From the NCBI GenBank assembly GCA_003427395.1, contig BFEA01000305.1, positions 319,384-360,676 on the forward strand: a DNA stretch of 41,293 nt. Direction: 5' to 3'. This document shows positions 41,013 through 41,293 of the stretch, piece by piece. The number at the start of each line of letters is the position of its first letter. Position 1 is the first letter of the stretch. This DNA is from Chara braunii (Eukaryota > Streptophyta > Charophyceae > Charales > Characeae). Below the pieces are notes generated by a model, which was not told the origin of the DNA, did not search any database, and saw only the letters and a program-made list of their open reading frames with translations. Position numbers and translations under genes: made by a program.

Positions 41013-41293
41013 GTGATCGCCGCTTACCTGGCACCGGCGACATTGTTACTCGGTGCGCTGACGTTGCTTCATATCGACGTAAGAATACTTTGACGCTGGT
41101 ATGTTGTAGTGGGGCCTAGGTGGAGAAGCTAGCCGCTGGAAGGCTGTGGCGACATCGGATGTATGTATGATGATGAGAGTATACTGACGTGGCATTTTGG
41201 CTGAGGTTGCACTGCATTGCATTGTGGGTGGTACCGAGGCTTGCTGGGGGCGCAACCCAGAACATTTGCATGCCTGAGAAGGGCCTCGTGAGG
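41013..41293 (+). mobile_element. Start of the internal region of the LTR element, cut by window end
   Basis: Follows the primer-binding site. No gag frame can be assigned in the 280 bases available. The leader of such elements is often untranslated, so the absence is not informative. Confidence 0.4.

Overview
This window looks like nuclear DNA of a eukaryote, most likely a green plant or streptophyte alga. It has decayed LTR retrotransposons, tRNA-derived SINE-like copies, MITE-like inverted-repeat elements, microsatellites and an intron-containing gene fragment, and no bacterial operons, rRNA or intact tRNA genes. The style of the gypsy Gag (acidic coiled-coil N-terminus, then a Gag core, RGG tract and zinc knuckle) reminds me of predicted proteins from Chara. 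Chara or a relative is therefore a guess, not a demonstrated identity.

Layout: 332-6495 is a minus-strand Ty3/gypsy (Metaviridae) element with two unequal LTRs. Its gag, protease, RT, RNase H, integrase and chromodomain are all broken by stops and frameshifts, and the RNase H part of pol is inverted onto the plus strand. From 6515 to about 10130 is GC-richer DNA with degenerate coding-like stretches, tandem repeats, and a 38-bp block (8008-8045) identical to a Nextera mate-pair junction adapter. That block sits between perfect 147-bp direct repeats and is almost certainly an assembly artefact. From 10800 to 11300 there are SINE-like pieces. At 11320-12725 three minus-strand exons with matching splice phases look like the 3' end of an unidentified gene.

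From 13000 to 18100 the DNA is AT-rich and nearly featureless apart from small repeats and an 83-bp GC-rich insertion with 11-bp flanking duplications. From 18146 to 25700 there are two inverted-repeat elements, a pair of 649-bp direct repeats with a diverged third copy, a larger dispersed repeat, and a 34-nt match to group II intron domain V. From 26000 to 29800 there are old repeat pairs and tRNA-like SINE heads. From 30944 to about 36240 is a long plus-strand decayed coding region with a gag-like zinc knuckle, interrupted by two MITEs with clean 8-bp target duplications and related termini.

From 36640 to 38900 the sequence is G-rich, followed by a GGTCTG-type minisatellite and a degenerate tandem array. 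At 40683-41012 lie the 5' LTR and tRNA-iMet primer-binding site of a plus-strand LTR retrotransposon that runs off the end.

No gene here is demonstrably intact. The history is one of repeated insertion and decay: MITEs sit inside an already coding-like element, the gypsy element is rearranged internally, and one block reflects library preparation rather than biology.
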